Numbered from the stretch's first letter, positions 7,170 through 15,088 are shown. The stretch: DNA of 22,945 nt from Bacillota bacterium (GCA_023386495.1 JAEWJS010000036.1:1-22945); one strand, 5' to 3'. Made by a program: numbers and translations. The notes: generated by a model not told the origin, from the sequence alone.

Positions 7170-8279
7170 TCATCGAGCAGCCTCCAGGGGATCGTGAACG
7201 ATCAGTTCGGAGGCGGACGCATCCGTTCCTACGAAACGGAGCAAACGCGCCCCTTCCTCAGTCAGAGCGCATAACGCCACACTGCTCAGCTCTCGGAACG
7301 GTTCGATGTGCAGAACGTCTCCCTTACGCCCGCTCGACAGCCTCCAAGTACCGGCGACGAACCCGTCGATGAGGAAGGTGGCGCGAATGATTCCGTTCGG
7401 TGTGAACACACGTCGGCGATCCCGCTCATCCAAGATTCGGCTGCGATCCGCATAGGATAACAGCATATTGTCGAATTCGCCGAGAAACCTCGGTTCGCAT
7501 GGCGTGCCGGCATCAGGCCGCATGGCATCCGCCAGATCGAACAATTCCTCGCCCCGTTCGTTACGAAAAGCGATCAGTTCCGGACGAAGTGCCCGAATGA
7601 TTGCATCCATGCGCGTCAGTCCTGACCAGACCTGAACATCTTTCACCGTAGCCGGCCCGAATGCGGCCAAGTACTTCCGCACGAGCCATTCCGGCCCAGG
7701 CGGCGCGGATATCGGCTCGCCGAGCCATGCCGCGATTGACGTATGCACAGCTTGGCCGCTCTCGCCCCATACGCCACGAGGCGGCGTCTGGATGAGCGGG
7801 ACCTTATTCCGAACCACTGCCGCCGAAGCTTCCGGATCGAGTCCCGGCCACTGCTCGCTCAACTGCATGCCAAGCTCATTGAATGTCATGGGCTTCTTCT
7901 CGACCAGCGCTCTGCCCGCCTCCGCTAACGCATCTTGGTCGATTCCGATCAGCTTTTTGCCGAAGGCGCCCTTCAGACTGCGTTCCATGACGGGCTGCAG
8001 CAGCGGACGCAGCCGTAATGCGTCACGCGCGGAGACCAGATGCAAGGTCGAACGCATCAGTGCCATGCGTACGACCTGTCTGTTAAGCAACAAGTCGGAT
8101 AGCGCATTCTGCCGAAAATCCGCGATCCGCGACCACAGCCCGTAATAAGGGGCTTGCGGAGATTGCGCCTGCATCCCGCTCAGCTTCTCTACGACTTCCA
8201 AGACGGGAAGATTCACGCGATGAAGCAGCATTTGCCTTGCCAGCAATGCACGGTTCAACTCGCGGTTGCTAAGATTCAT
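7170..8279 (-). CDS. Winged-helix DNA glycosylase-like protein, AlkZ/YcaQ family
   Basis: A protein of about 369 residues of the HTH_42 (formerly DUF1006) family, whose studied members AlkZ and YcaQ excise bulky or crosslinked alkylated bases from DNA. ATG 8279 is chosen because GGGAG lies 8 bases upstream; ATG 8294 would add five residues. With this start the catalytic QxQ signature falls at Gln37-Ala-Gln39 in GMQAQSPQAP, the positions known for AlkZ. Other family features are MRSTLHLVSARDA (near 75), GEFDNMLLSYADRSRI (near 280) and FTPNGIIRATFLIDGFVAGTW (near 305). It has no partner genes; the inverted repeat at 8341-8376 separates it from the upstream gene. Enzymatic activity is inferred from the family. 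Many homologues have never been tested, so a plain DNA-binding role remains possible. Confidence 0.85.
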   Translation of the reverse strand: MNLSNRELNRALLARQMLLHRVNLPVLEVVEKLSGMQAQSPQAPYYGLWSRIADFRQNALSDLLLNRQVVRMALMRSTLHLVSARDALRLRPLLQPVMERSLKGAFGKKLIGIDQDALAEAGRALVEKKPMTFNELGMQLSEQWPGLDPEASAAVVRNKVPLIQTPPRGVWGESGQAVHTSIAAWLGEPISAPPGPEWLVRKYLAAFGPATVKDVQVWSGLTRMDAIIRALRPELIAFRNERGEELFDLADAMRPDAGTPCEPRFLGEFDNMLLSYADRSRILDERDRRRVFTPNGIIRATFLIDGFVAGTWRLSSGRKGDVLHIEPFRELSSVALCALTEEGARLLRFVGTDASASELIVHDPLEAAR

Positions 8280-8340
8280 CTGATTCGCTCCCATCTTGAT
8301 TAACCATCCTCTTTTTCGTGCTTACAATACCAATACTAAC

Positions 8341-8376
8341 GCAGTCACCCTGACAACATGATGTCAGGGTGACTGC
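8341..8376 (-). terminator. Perfect 15-bp inverted repeat after the dehydratase gene
   Basis: GCAGTCACCCTGACA (8341-8355) and TGTCAGGGTGACTGC (8362-8376) are exact reverse complements around a 6-base loop. It lies 33 bases past the dehydratase stop codon and is the likely 3' end of that operon, but no U-run follows on either strand. It may instead be an RNA-stabilising structure or a protein-binding palindrome upstream of the glycosylase-like gene. Confidence 0.55.
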
Positions 8377-8408
8377 GAAGGTTATAGAATATTTTGACCC
8401 ATGACTGC

Positions 8409-9617
8409 TTACGGCCTTGCAGGCGTGCCGTCAGGCCGGCGCGCAAGCGTCCACTCCGGCAGCTTATTCACGCACGGATACTTATCGGCCTCGCGCTCAT
8501 TGATGTCGATACCAAGGCCCGGCTTATCGTTCACGTAGGCGAAGCCGCCGCGCACTTCCGGACAGCCGGGAAACACCTCGCGCGTCGCATCCGACGGGCC
8601 ATACCACTCCTGAATGCCGAAAATATGCGAGCTCAAGTCCAAGTGCAGGTTAGCCGCATGGCCGACCGGCGACACGTCGCCCGGACCGTGCCAAGCCGTT
8701 CGTACGCCGAACGCTTCGCATAGAATCGCCAGCTTGCGGGCAGGCGTCAAGCCGCCGATGGCGCTGATATGGACGCGAATGAAGTCGATCAGTTGATTGC
8801 GAATAAGCGGGAGCCATTCGCCAGGATGCACGAACAGCTCGCCCATCGCGATCGGCGTCGCGCATTGGCTGCGGATGTGCCGGAACCAGTCCAGATCCTC
8901 AGGCGCAAGCGGATCCTCTAGGAAGAACAGTCGATACGGCTCTAACTGCTTGGCCAAGCGCACCGCTTCGATCGGCGCAATCCGTTCGTGGATATCGTGG
9001 ATAAGCTCGATCTCGAATCCGAACTTCGCACGGATGTGCTCGAACAGCCGCGGCACGCTGCGCGCATAGGCATCCGGATCGTAATAGGCGCCCTTAGCCG
9101 CACCCTCCGGCGTGTGCATCGAGGCTTGTTTACCGCCGTACAGCCCCCATTGGCAACGAATATATTTATAGCCCTGCTCCAGGTAACGGCTCACATTCTC
9201 CTCGACCTGAGACAGCTCGAAGCCGTCAGCATGCCGGTAGACGGCTGCCGCTTCGCGCACCTTGCCGCCGAGCAGCTCGTAGACCGGCATGCCGGCGAGC
9301 TTGCCCTTAATATCCCATAGCGCCATATCGACGCCTGATAGCGCATTATTCAGGACCGGCCCGTTCCGCCAATAGGCACTTACCATTGCGCTCTGCCAGA
9401 TATCCTCGATTCTGCGAGGATCTTTGCCGATTAGGAAAGGTTTCAAGTATTCCTCAATCGCCGTCGCAACGGCAAGGTAGCGCTGCGTGAACGTTGCGCA
9501 GCCCAGACCGTAGAGACCGGGCTCATTCGTCTCGATCTTGACGACGACTAGATTGATGCCCTCCGGCGCCGTCAAGATCGTCTTCACGTCGCGTATGACG
9601 AGTTGTTCCATCTGCAT
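8409..9617 (-). CDS. Enolase-superfamily sugar acid dehydratase, ManD/RspA type
   Basis: A 402-residue protein from ATG 9617, which has GAGGG 8 bases upstream; the longer frame to 9662 would overlap the preceding gene. Members of this subgroup of the mandelate racemase/muconate lactonising family dehydrate D-mannonate or D-gluconate to 2-keto-3-deoxygluconate. The magnesium ligands are Asp208 (HDIHER, with acid/base His210), Glu234 (FLEDP) and Glu260 (GELF). His310 (WHGPGD) is the second catalytic base candidate. The C-terminus PGLGIDINE...PDGTPARP matches the ManD/RspA tail. The Arg/Tyr segment is RCQWGLYGG (154-162), shorter than in the best-known ManD enzymes, so the exact substrate is open. 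It is second in an operon, 22 bases after the dehydrogenase gene. Confidence 0.85.
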   Translation of the reverse strand: MQMEQLVIRDVKTILTAPEGINLVVVKIETNEPGLYGLGCATFTQRYLAVATAIEEYLKPFLIGKDPRRIEDIWQSAMVSAYWRNGPVLNNALSGVDMALWDIKGKLAGMPVYELLGGKVREAAAVYRHADGFELSQVEENVSRYLEQGYKYIRCQWGLYGGKQASMHTPEGAAKGAYYDPDAYARSVPRLFEHIRAKFGFEIELIHDIHERIAPIEAVRLAKQLEPYRLFFLEDPLAPEDLDWFRHIRSQCATPIAMGELFVHPGEWLPLIRNQLIDFIRVHISAIGGLTPARKLAILCEAFGVRTAWHGPGDVSPVGHAANLHLDLSSHIFGIQEWYGPSDATREVFPGCPEVRGGFAYVNDKPGLGIDINEREADKYPCVNKLPEWTLARRPDGTPARP

Positions 9618-9639
9618 CCTGCATTCCCTCGTTTCGTGG

Positions 9640-10425
9640 CTAGGTTGTCCCCCAAGGGGCATTGTCCTTACGGGCCGCGCTCTCTGGCATGCCAGGCAGG
9701 ATCAACCCGCCGTCCACGCGGAGCGTAATGCCCGTGACATACGATGCTGCATCCGAACAGAGATAAGCGACAGCTTCGGCTACGTCCTCTGGCTGCCCCA
9801 TCCGCCCGAGCGGAATTCTCGGGCCTAACGCTTCATAGAAGTCGTTGGTGTCCCTGACTTGGATCGCGCCCGGCGCTACCGCATTGACCCGGATGCCGTG
9901 CGGCGCATACTCCAGCGCGACGGATTGGATCGAACGATCCATGGCCGCCTTCATGCCGCCGTAGACGGCGTCCAGCGGATAGGCTCGCGCACCTCGGGAC
10001 GAAGTAATCTGAATGAGGCGACCTTGTACGCCCTTCTCGATCATATGCCGCCCGAGCAGACTGAAGAGCAGCATCGGTGCCCGGTAGAGCAAGGCATACA
10101 AGTGATCGATATCTCCGGCGTTCATTGCCGTCAAGCTGCTGAACCGCGCGACGCCTGCATTGCTTACAAGCACATCGATCATGCCGAAAGCTTCGATCGC
10201 TTCTTCGATCAGACTGCCCGGTGCCTCGGCACGCGTAAGATCGCACTGCCGTACGACACACGCGCCGCAATAGGCGCGAATCTGCTCTTCGACGCTCGCC
10301 ATCTCATCCGGCTCATTCAGATGCGTCAACATGAGATCATAGCCTAATGAGGCGAGCTTCAGCGCAATGCCCTTGCCAATCCCCGTGCTAGCTCCCGTGA
10401 CGATTGCCGTACCTCTCTTCGACAC
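9640..10425 (-). CDS. SDR-family NAD(P)-dependent oxidoreductase
   Basis: A 261-residue classical short-chain dehydrogenase. GTG 10425 is chosen because GGAGGTG lies 6 bases upstream and it gives MSKRGTAIVTGAS; ATGs at 10455 and 10440 lie upstream of that strong site. The Rossmann motif TGASTGIG is at residues 10-17, the NAG motif at 89-91, and the catalytic residues are Ser142 or Ser143, Tyr155 and Lys159. The C-terminal ITLRVDGG is typical of the family. It is the first gene of an operon with the sugar acid dehydratase, so it probably interconverts a sugar or aldonic acid feeding that enzyme (inference). Its promoter carries a cre-like box, which points to glucose repression. Confidence 0.88.
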   Translation of the reverse strand: MSKRGTAIVTGASTGIGKGIALKLASLGYDLMLTHLNEPDEMASVEEQIRAYCGACVVRQCDLTRAEAPGSLIEEAIEAFGMIDVLVSNAGVARFSSLTAMNAGDIDHLYALLYRAPMLLFSLLGRHMIEKGVQGRLIQITSSRGARAYPLDAVYGGMKAAMDRSIQSVALEYAPHGIRVNAVAPGAIQVRDTNDFYEALGPRIPLGRMGQPEDVAEAVAYLCSDAASYVTGITLRVDGGLILPGMPESAARKDNAPWGTT

Positions 10426-10464
10426 ATTCACCACCTCCATGCTGTCCCATGGCATATCGCTATG

Positions 10465-10494
10465 ATTGTATCCGCTTACAGATTACTGTGACAA
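10465..10494 (-). promoter_or_regulatory. SDR/dehydratase operon promoter with overlapping cre-like site
   Basis: On the minus strand TTGTCA (10489-10494), an 18-base spacer and TACAAT (10465-10470) form a sigma-A promoter. The sequence TGTAAGCGGATACA (10467-10480) agrees with the CcpA cre consensus at about 12 of 14 positions and covers the -10 box, so binding would repress. A perfect 12-base palindrome, ATGGAATTCCAT (10498-10509), lies just upstream of the -35 box and could bind a further regulator. Confidence 0.6.
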
Positions 10495-10629
10495 GACATG
10501 GAATTCCATATCGATACACAATATTATAGGCGTTCAATCAACAACCATGGTCAGATCGTCCTCTGACATGTCATAATAGTCTCTAGCCGTTCTTACTTCG
10601 ATTATTCCTGAACGATAGGAGATCACGCA

Positions 10630-11478
10630 ATGACAGTTGTTGACCAATCCTTCCGCGTTCGTGGCCTGCTTGCGGATTGCGAATCCTGCTTCGGCCTATG
10701 CTGCGTAGCGCTCCCATACGCGCAGTCATCCGACTTTGCTATGGATAAGGCGGCCGGCCATCCCTGCCGCAACCTTCAGCAGGACTTTCGCTGCGGCATA
10801 CACGCCGACCTGCGGAAGCAAGGCTTCCGGGGCTGCACCGTGTATGATTGCTTCGGCGCCGGGCAGAAGGTATCCCAACACACCTATGGCGGCCACGATT
10901 GGCGGCAACATCCCGATACGGCAGAGCAGATGTTCGAGGTATTCCCCATCATGCGGCATCTGCATGAATTGCTCTGGTACTTAACCGAAGCGCTAACCTT
11001 GCCAGCGGCTGCATCCATCCATGCTGAACTGACAGCATCGTTAATCGAGACGGAACGCATGACGCGGCTCGAACCAGAAGCCATGCTGGCGCTGGATGTT
11101 GCGTCGCATCGGGGAACGGTCAACGCTTTGCTGCTACGGACCAGCGAGCTTGTCCGAGCTGCAACGATGCGACAGGTGAAAGGTCACGCAGGAAGGCGAA
11201 GAAGCTATGATCGGGGAGCGGACTTGATCGGCGCCAAGCTTAGGGGAGCGGATCTGCGCGGAGCCAATCTCAGGGGGGCTTATCTGATTGCTGCCGATCT
11301 AAGGGATGCCGACCTGCGCGGGGCCGACTTGATCGGAGCCGATATGCGCGATGCTGACCTTCGAGGAGCGGACTTGACCGGCAGCCTCTTCCTCATTCAA
11401 GCCCAGCTCAATGCCGCACAAGGCGACAACGCTACGAAGCTGCCGCCTGCATTATCTCGCCCATCGCATTGGATGTGA
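10630..11478 (+). CDS. YkgJ-like cysteine cluster plus pentapeptide repeat protein
   Basis: A 282-residue protein with ATG 10630 and TAGGAGAT about 8 bases upstream. Residues 17-25 read CESCFGLCC, the CxxCxxxCC signature seen in YkgJ-type zinc or iron-binding domains, with further cysteines at 46, 55, 69 and 74. A helical middle (100-190) follows. From about 196 to 266 there are some 14 pentapeptide repeats of the A(D/N)LxG form (GADLRGANLRG and similar), which fold as a right-handed beta-helix. The chain ends in a short tail. No signal peptide is present, so it is cytoplasmic. Some pentapeptide proteins mimic DNA and protect gyrase, but nothing here proves that role. It is divergent from the SDR operon and stands alone; its function is unknown. 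Confidence 0.85.
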   Translation: MTVVDQSFRVRGLLADCESCFGLCCVALPYAQSSDFAMDKAAGHPCRNLQQDFRCGIHADLRKQGFRGCTVYDCFGAGQKVSQHTYGGHDWRQHPDTAEQMFEVFPIMRHLHELLWYLTEALTLPAAASIHAELTASLIETERMTRLEPEAMLALDVASHRGTVNALLLRTSELVRAATMRQVKGHAGRRRSYDRGADLIGAKLRGADLRGANLRGAYLIAADLRDADLRGADLIGADMRDADLRGADLTGSLFLIQAQLNAAQGDNATKLPPALSRPSHWM

Positions 11479-11493
11479 ATGCGGTTCGACCCG

Positions 11494-12537
11494 TCAGCTC
11501 GATACCATGCTTCTGGCCGCAGCGGCCGCCGCATGGTGCTCGCGAACGACGGGTTCGCCGTAGATCGAAGTTTTCTCGCTTACGGACTGCCTGTTGACTA
11601 TTCGCCATAGCAACTGATCGACGGCTCGCATCCCCATTAGTTCCTTATTCACGTCGACCGTGGCGAAGATCGGATGCGTGCTGCATGTATTATCGAAGCC
11701 CGTAACTGCGCAATCTTGCGGAACGTTAACGCCCCGTTTCCCTAATTCGTCGATGAGGAACTGAGCGGTCGTATCGTTCACGCAGACGAATAATTCCGGC
11801 AGTTCATTCAGATCAAGCTGCGGAATCAGCTGATGCAGCTCGTCCGCCTCTGGTCCGTTCAGGAGCGGATCCTGCTTCCATTCGATGCCGTAGCTCTCCA
11901 GAGTCGTCCGGTAAGCGAGCCATCGCTCAAAATAACTATGTGCGCCGGAGATGTTGCCAACGAACTGAAAGCGCTTAATCCCTCTGCTAACTAGCCTCGT
12001 CATCAAATCCCTCATGCAGTAATAGTTGTCGGTCTGTACGGTGTCGCATGGAAAAGCGGGGTCCGTGTGATCGACCATGACAACCGGGATGTCCGTCTGC
12101 GCGATATCGAGCAAGATCGGCGTCGATATCGTGCCGATCGTGATGACGCCTTGGATCACTTCAGGCTTGACGAGCGCGAAGACATGATCTCTGGACGGCT
12201 CGGTCAATGTTAGGATATCAATGCCCTTCTGATTCAATCTGGCCGAGATGCCTTCGAACACAGGTCCCCAATACACCGAATATTTATTCTGATAGCGTAT
12301 GTTCGGGAATAGAATCACGACCGTCCCCGGCAGGTCCCGACTGTAGGCATCGACCAATTCGCCGGTAAAGCGCTTCGACTCGTGGTTCTGGAAGTACCCG
12401 AGCTCGCCCGCTACCTTCAGAATCCGTTCACGCGTTGCCGCGCTAACACCGCTCTTACCTGTCAGGGAACGAGATACCGCGAACTTAGACACGCCAGCCA
12501 TATCGGCAATTTCTTGAATGGTAACTTTCCCTCTCAA
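11494..12537 (-). CDS. LacI-family transcriptional regulator (second)
   Basis: A protein of about 347 residues. I chose TTG 12537, which has GGTGGGG 6 bases upstream and gives MRGKVTIQEIADMAGVSKFAVSR, a normal LacI N-terminus; the frame is open to 12597 but no better start is visible. The helix-turn-helix is at about residues 5-25, the hinge near 50-60, and the ligand-binding core from about 62. SSIYGEPVVREH near the end is typical of the family. The core has the motif VPQDCAVTGFDNTCSTHP seen in sugar-sensing members. No obvious target operon adjoins it: the kinase-like gene upstream is in the same direction and the pentapeptide gene converges on it. Its effector and targets are unknown. Confidence 0.87.
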   Translation of the reverse strand: MRGKVTIQEIADMAGVSKFAVSRSLTGKSGVSAATRERILKVAGELGYFQNHESKRFTGELVDAYSRDLPGTVVILFPNIRYQNKYSVYWGPVFEGISARLNQKGIDILTLTEPSRDHVFALVKPEVIQGVITIGTISTPILLDIAQTDIPVVMVDHTDPAFPCDTVQTDNYYCMRDLMTRLVSRGIKRFQFVGNISGAHSYFERWLAYRTTLESYGIEWKQDPLLNGPEADELHQLIPQLDLNELPELFVCVNDTTAQFLIDELGKRGVNVPQDCAVTGFDNTCSTHPIFATVDVNKELMGMRAVDQLLWRIVNRQSVSEKTSIYGEPVVREHHAAAAAARSMVSS

Positions 12538-12647
12538 ATGAATCCCCACCCGACGACAAATTCTACAATAATTACCTAATAAACTTGATAATAACAAAGA
12601 CGATCTTACATAACTTTTACTGATGTCCGTTACTAATTACTTCCCAT

Positions 12648-12676
12648 AGTTTAGAACATTTGTTCCCAAATGTAAA
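12648..12676 (-). promoter_or_regulatory. Promoter with GAAC-N4-GTTC palindrome in its spacer
   Basis: On the minus strand, TTTACA (12671-12676) and TAAACT (12648-12653) are separated by exactly 17 bases. The spacer contains GAACATTTGTTC (12654-12665), which fits the core of the Gram-positive LexA/DinR box (GAAC-N4-GTTC), and an overlapping inverted repeat ACATTTG/CAAATGT (12656-12673). It would drive the second LacI-family gene, with a leader of about 100 bases. Confidence 0.5.
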
Positions 12677-12750
12677 GTTTTTCCTATATGGTTTCGGGCT
12701 GAATCCTTCTATCCGCGAGCTCGAGCTGGCTCGTTCGTGCTGGCTGAGCT

Positions 12751-13299
12751 TCAGGGATTAAACGTGCCTTGAATAATCTGCGCGATAACATCCGGAAGTT
12801 CTTCATTGCTCCTGATCGTATAGAAATGATCAGATTCGCTAGCATCCGGGGCCTCCGACGACTGTTGCCGCATCAGCACCTCTTCGAAAGTCGAGGCACT
12901 TCGGAATATCGCCTTGCTTCGTTGACTCTCGGCCACGCGCAGCCGCAGCACTTCATCAGGAATATCGAAGTAGACGATAACAGTAGTGAACGCGTTGCCG
13001 CGAAAAAAGTCCAGCAATTCCGTTCGGCCCTTTCGCGCGAGATTGGAATTGCACAGGATCAAATGCGAATCTGTCTGATGAACGGCATAATTGACAATCG
13101 CATGCGTGATAGCGTATTTCAGCGTATTCGGGCCGTCCTTCGGGCGAAGCTTCAGGTAGTGCGCGTTAACGAATTCCGCGTGGTTGTCTTGATCGATGAC
13201 AACCGCGTTCTCCAACTGCGACTCTAATGCCCTAGCGAAGGTCGTCTTCCCGCTATGCGTCTTGCCTACCGTTATGATCGCGAGTCTATCTGTATGCAT
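12751..13299 (-). CDS. P-loop ATP-binding protein, small kinase-like
   Basis: A 182-residue protein from ATG 13299, with a strong GGAGG 6-7 bases upstream. Residues 6-20 form a beta strand and Walker A loop, with GKTHSGKT at 12-19. A Walker-B-like strand VVIDQD lies near residue 34, followed by HLILCNSNLARKGRTELLDFF around 95, where zeta-toxin and small nucleoside or antibiotic kinases have their second substrate loop. The later segment FDIPDEVLRLRVAESQRSK resembles the lid region of these kinases. Length and layout fit the AAA_33/zeta-like kinase group. The phosphoacceptor is unknown, and there is no antitoxin-like partner next to it. Confidence 0.75.
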   Translation of the reverse strand: MHTDRLAIITVGKTHSGKTTFARALESQLENAVVIDQDNHAEFVNAHYLKLRPKDGPNTLKYAITHAIVNYAVHQTDSHLILCNSNLARKGRTELLDFFRGNAFTTVIVYFDIPDEVLRLRVAESQRSKAIFRSASTFEEVLMRQQSSEAPDASESDHFYTIRSNEELPDVIAQIIQGTFNP

Positions 13300-13429
13300 A
13301 TATACCTCCGTTATCGCCACCACTTCCTAGTTAAGTCATCCAATACCCAGTCTAACAGAATATGGATGCAAAGTTTCGGTATAAATCCTATAAAATCATT
13401 TACTACCGCCGGAAACCAGTCATTCACGA

Positions 13430-13463
13430 GCAATCGCTGCGCCGATGCCGGCACAGCGATTGC
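13430..13463 (-). terminator. Hairpin after the sigma/anti-sigma operon
   Basis: GCAATCGCTG (13430-13439) pairs with CAGCGATTGC (13454-13463), and the inner bases CGCCG/CGGCA extend the stem to about 15 bp with one G-U pair and a 4-base loop. It starts 11 bases after the anti-sigma stop codon. No U-run follows, so it is a probable but not classical terminator. Confidence 0.5.
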
Positions 13464-13473
13464 CTTCAGACGA

Positions 13474-14529
13474 TTATTCAGATTCTCGATCGTTAATCGC
13501 TCGTTTGACCGCCGCGATCGACTTGCGAACGGCGTCCTCATCCGTCTCCGTGACTTCGACGACGAGGCTGTTGATCAACCTCCCGTCCACGAAGGGCAAG
13601 AGACGCCATTGGCCGGATTCCGGCAGCGCGAACGCGACTTGAATCTGTCTGTCCGCGCCGTCCATCGGACCACCCAGCGATTGAGCGGCGAACAAGTCGA
13701 TCATCCTCGTGTCACCTAATCGAGCAGCACGCAGTGCGAACTCGCCATCCAGTTCCTCGTCGCCCCAGAAGTACCAGCGGTATGTACCCGCTTGGCCAGC
13801 CGTGAATCCCCCGTCCGTGAACCCGACCTTGCCCTCATCGCCGCGCAGCGATTGCCCGTTAGCCTGGAAGGTGCTGCTGAGATCCCAAGAAAGGTCGCCC
13901 GCTTCGATGTTTACGGCATCATAGATTCCGCCATCCAACTGACCTTCGATCTTCCAAGCGCCCCATACCGGCAAGGCGAAACTAACCGCGTAGGTGTCCT
14001 TGCCAATCAATACTTCATTCTGATCATCGATGGTGACCGGAGATACAGCCGTTACGCGCTGCCCGGTCTCCGTATGCGTCGCATAGACGGCGAATGTCCG
14101 ATTCAGCAGGTCCTTGACCGGCGCTACAAGATGATAGCGATAGCCGAATGGCTTGTCGGACACGAGCGGGGCTCGCCGATCGGTAAAGGGGTCATTCCAG
14201 TAGCCATCCTCATCATCGTAATAGACCTTCATCTTTTCCGTCCCCAGATTATAGTACCCGGAACCTGCTTGGGTGTTCTCCACGGGAACGTCCTCACCTT
14301 GCAGCTGTGCCGGAGACTCAAATCCCTCGCCTCCGTTCGCCGCAAACTGGTAGACCACCGCCGCCACGAACATCACGCAAGCGATTGCCGCCACCCTATA
14401 CCAAGGCCATGTGCGCTTCCTGCCGTGCACCCGCTCCATCGTCCTTGCGCGAAGCCGCTCCGTAAACATCCGCTGCGTATACGGGGTCTCCTTCAATTGC
14501 TCCGTCCACTGGGGCTGCTGTAGATCCAT
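13474..14529 (-). CDS. Membrane anti-sigma factor/sensor with DUF4871-like C-terminal domain
   Basis: A 351-residue protein. ATG 14529 begins 4 bases after the sigma factor stop and has GGGAGG 11 bases upstream; ATG 14550 would overlap the sigma gene. Residues 1-43 are a basic cytoplasmic segment likely to bind the sigma factor, but they lack the HxxxCxxC zinc motif. A single membrane helix spans about 44-62. Residues 65-351 lie outside the membrane. Part of that region, with RVGF-like GKVGFTDGGF and GTYRWYFWG around 240-265, resembles DUF4871 proteins of Bacillus (moderate confidence). The final part, VDGRLINSLVVEV, is beta-rich. By gene order it probably holds the ECF sigma factor inactive and senses an envelope signal. 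Confidence 0.75.
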   Translation of the reverse strand: MDLQQPQWTEQLKETPYTQRMFTERLRARTMERVHGRKRTWPWYRVAAIACVMFVAAVVYQFAANGGEGFESPAQLQGEDVPVENTQAGSGYYNLGTEKMKVYYDDEDGYWNDPFTDRRAPLVSDKPFGYRYHLVAPVKDLLNRTFAVYATHTETGQRVTAVSPVTIDDQNEVLIGKDTYAVSFALPVWGAWKIEGQLDGGIYDAVNIEAGDLSWDLSSTFQANGQSLRGDEGKVGFTDGGFTAGQAGTYRWYFWGDEELDGEFALRAARLGDTRMIDLFAAQSLGGPMDGADRQIQVAFALPESGQWRLLPFVDGRLINSLVVEVTETDEDAVRKSIAAVKRAINDRESE

Positions 14530-14533
14530 AACC

Positions 14534-15088
14534 CTATACGCCTCCCTCATCGCTCTTTTGCCTCAGGATCGAAGCCATTCGCTTCTTGGCCCTGAACATG
14601 CGTGACTTCACGGTTCCTTCGGATATTCCGAGCGAAGACGCAATCTCTTCGATCGAGAGATGGTAGTGATACGTCAAGATGACCACTTCCCGGAACTTAA
14701 GCGGCAGCTCCATTACGCCCTCCCACACCTCTCGCGAGGCGATCCGATCGAAGGCTATCTTCTCTGCGGACGGCGCGGCATCCCTCGATACCGGAAGCAC
14801 ATCTAGCAGCGCCACCTTGCGAATCCATGCCGTCTTCACGAAGTTCAATGCCTTGTTGCGCGTGATGCTCAGCAGCCAGCTCTTCATGCTCGCCTCGCCG
14901 CGGAACGAATACAGCCGGCTGTACGCGCTGAAGAAGACGTCCTGCGCGATATCATCCGCCGCATCTGCCCGCTTCGTGAGATAATAGGCGAAGTTCCATA
15001 CATCGTCGCCGTATGACAACATGAGATCCTGCAGCACTTGGTCACGATCATAGCCAGGCGCCAGATATTGCACGTAATGATTGTCCAC
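14534..15088 (-). CDS. ECF RNA polymerase sigma factor
   Basis: A sigma-70 family group 4 protein of 184 residues from GTG 15088, which has AGAGGTG 6 bases upstream; a GTG at 15097 would add three residues. Region 2 spans about 20-90, with DDIAQDVFFSAYSRLYSFRGEASMKSWLLSI recognising the -10 element. After a short linker, region 4 spans about 125-175, with LPLKFREVVILTYHYHLSIEEIASSLGISEGTVKSRMFRAKKRM, including the -35-binding helix-turn-helix. The gene is directly followed by its probable anti-sigma factor, and a promoter resembling ECF targets lies immediately upstream, so autoregulation is likely. The subfamily and signal are not known. Confidence 0.93.
   Translation of the reverse strand: MDNHYVQYLAPGYDRDQVLQDLMLSYGDDVWNFAYYLTKRADAADDIAQDVFFSAYSRLYSFRGEASMKSWLLSITRNKALNFVKTAWIRKVALLDVLPVSRDAAPSAEKIAFDRIASREVWEGVMELPLKFREVVILTYHYHLSIEEIASSLGISEGTVKSRMFRAKKRMASILRQKSDEGGV

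Noticed and set aside
12678..12750. Direct and inverted repeats GAGCT/CTGGCT downstream of the kinase-like gene as a terminator
   Set aside because: Arms are short, the best palindrome leaves a 2-base loop, and there is no U-run.
13311..13541. A 76-codon minus-strand frame overlapping the end of the anti-sigma gene
   Set aside because: It overlaps the anti-sigma gene in another frame, has no ribosome binding site, and its composition (arginine-rich start) is that of a shadow frame.
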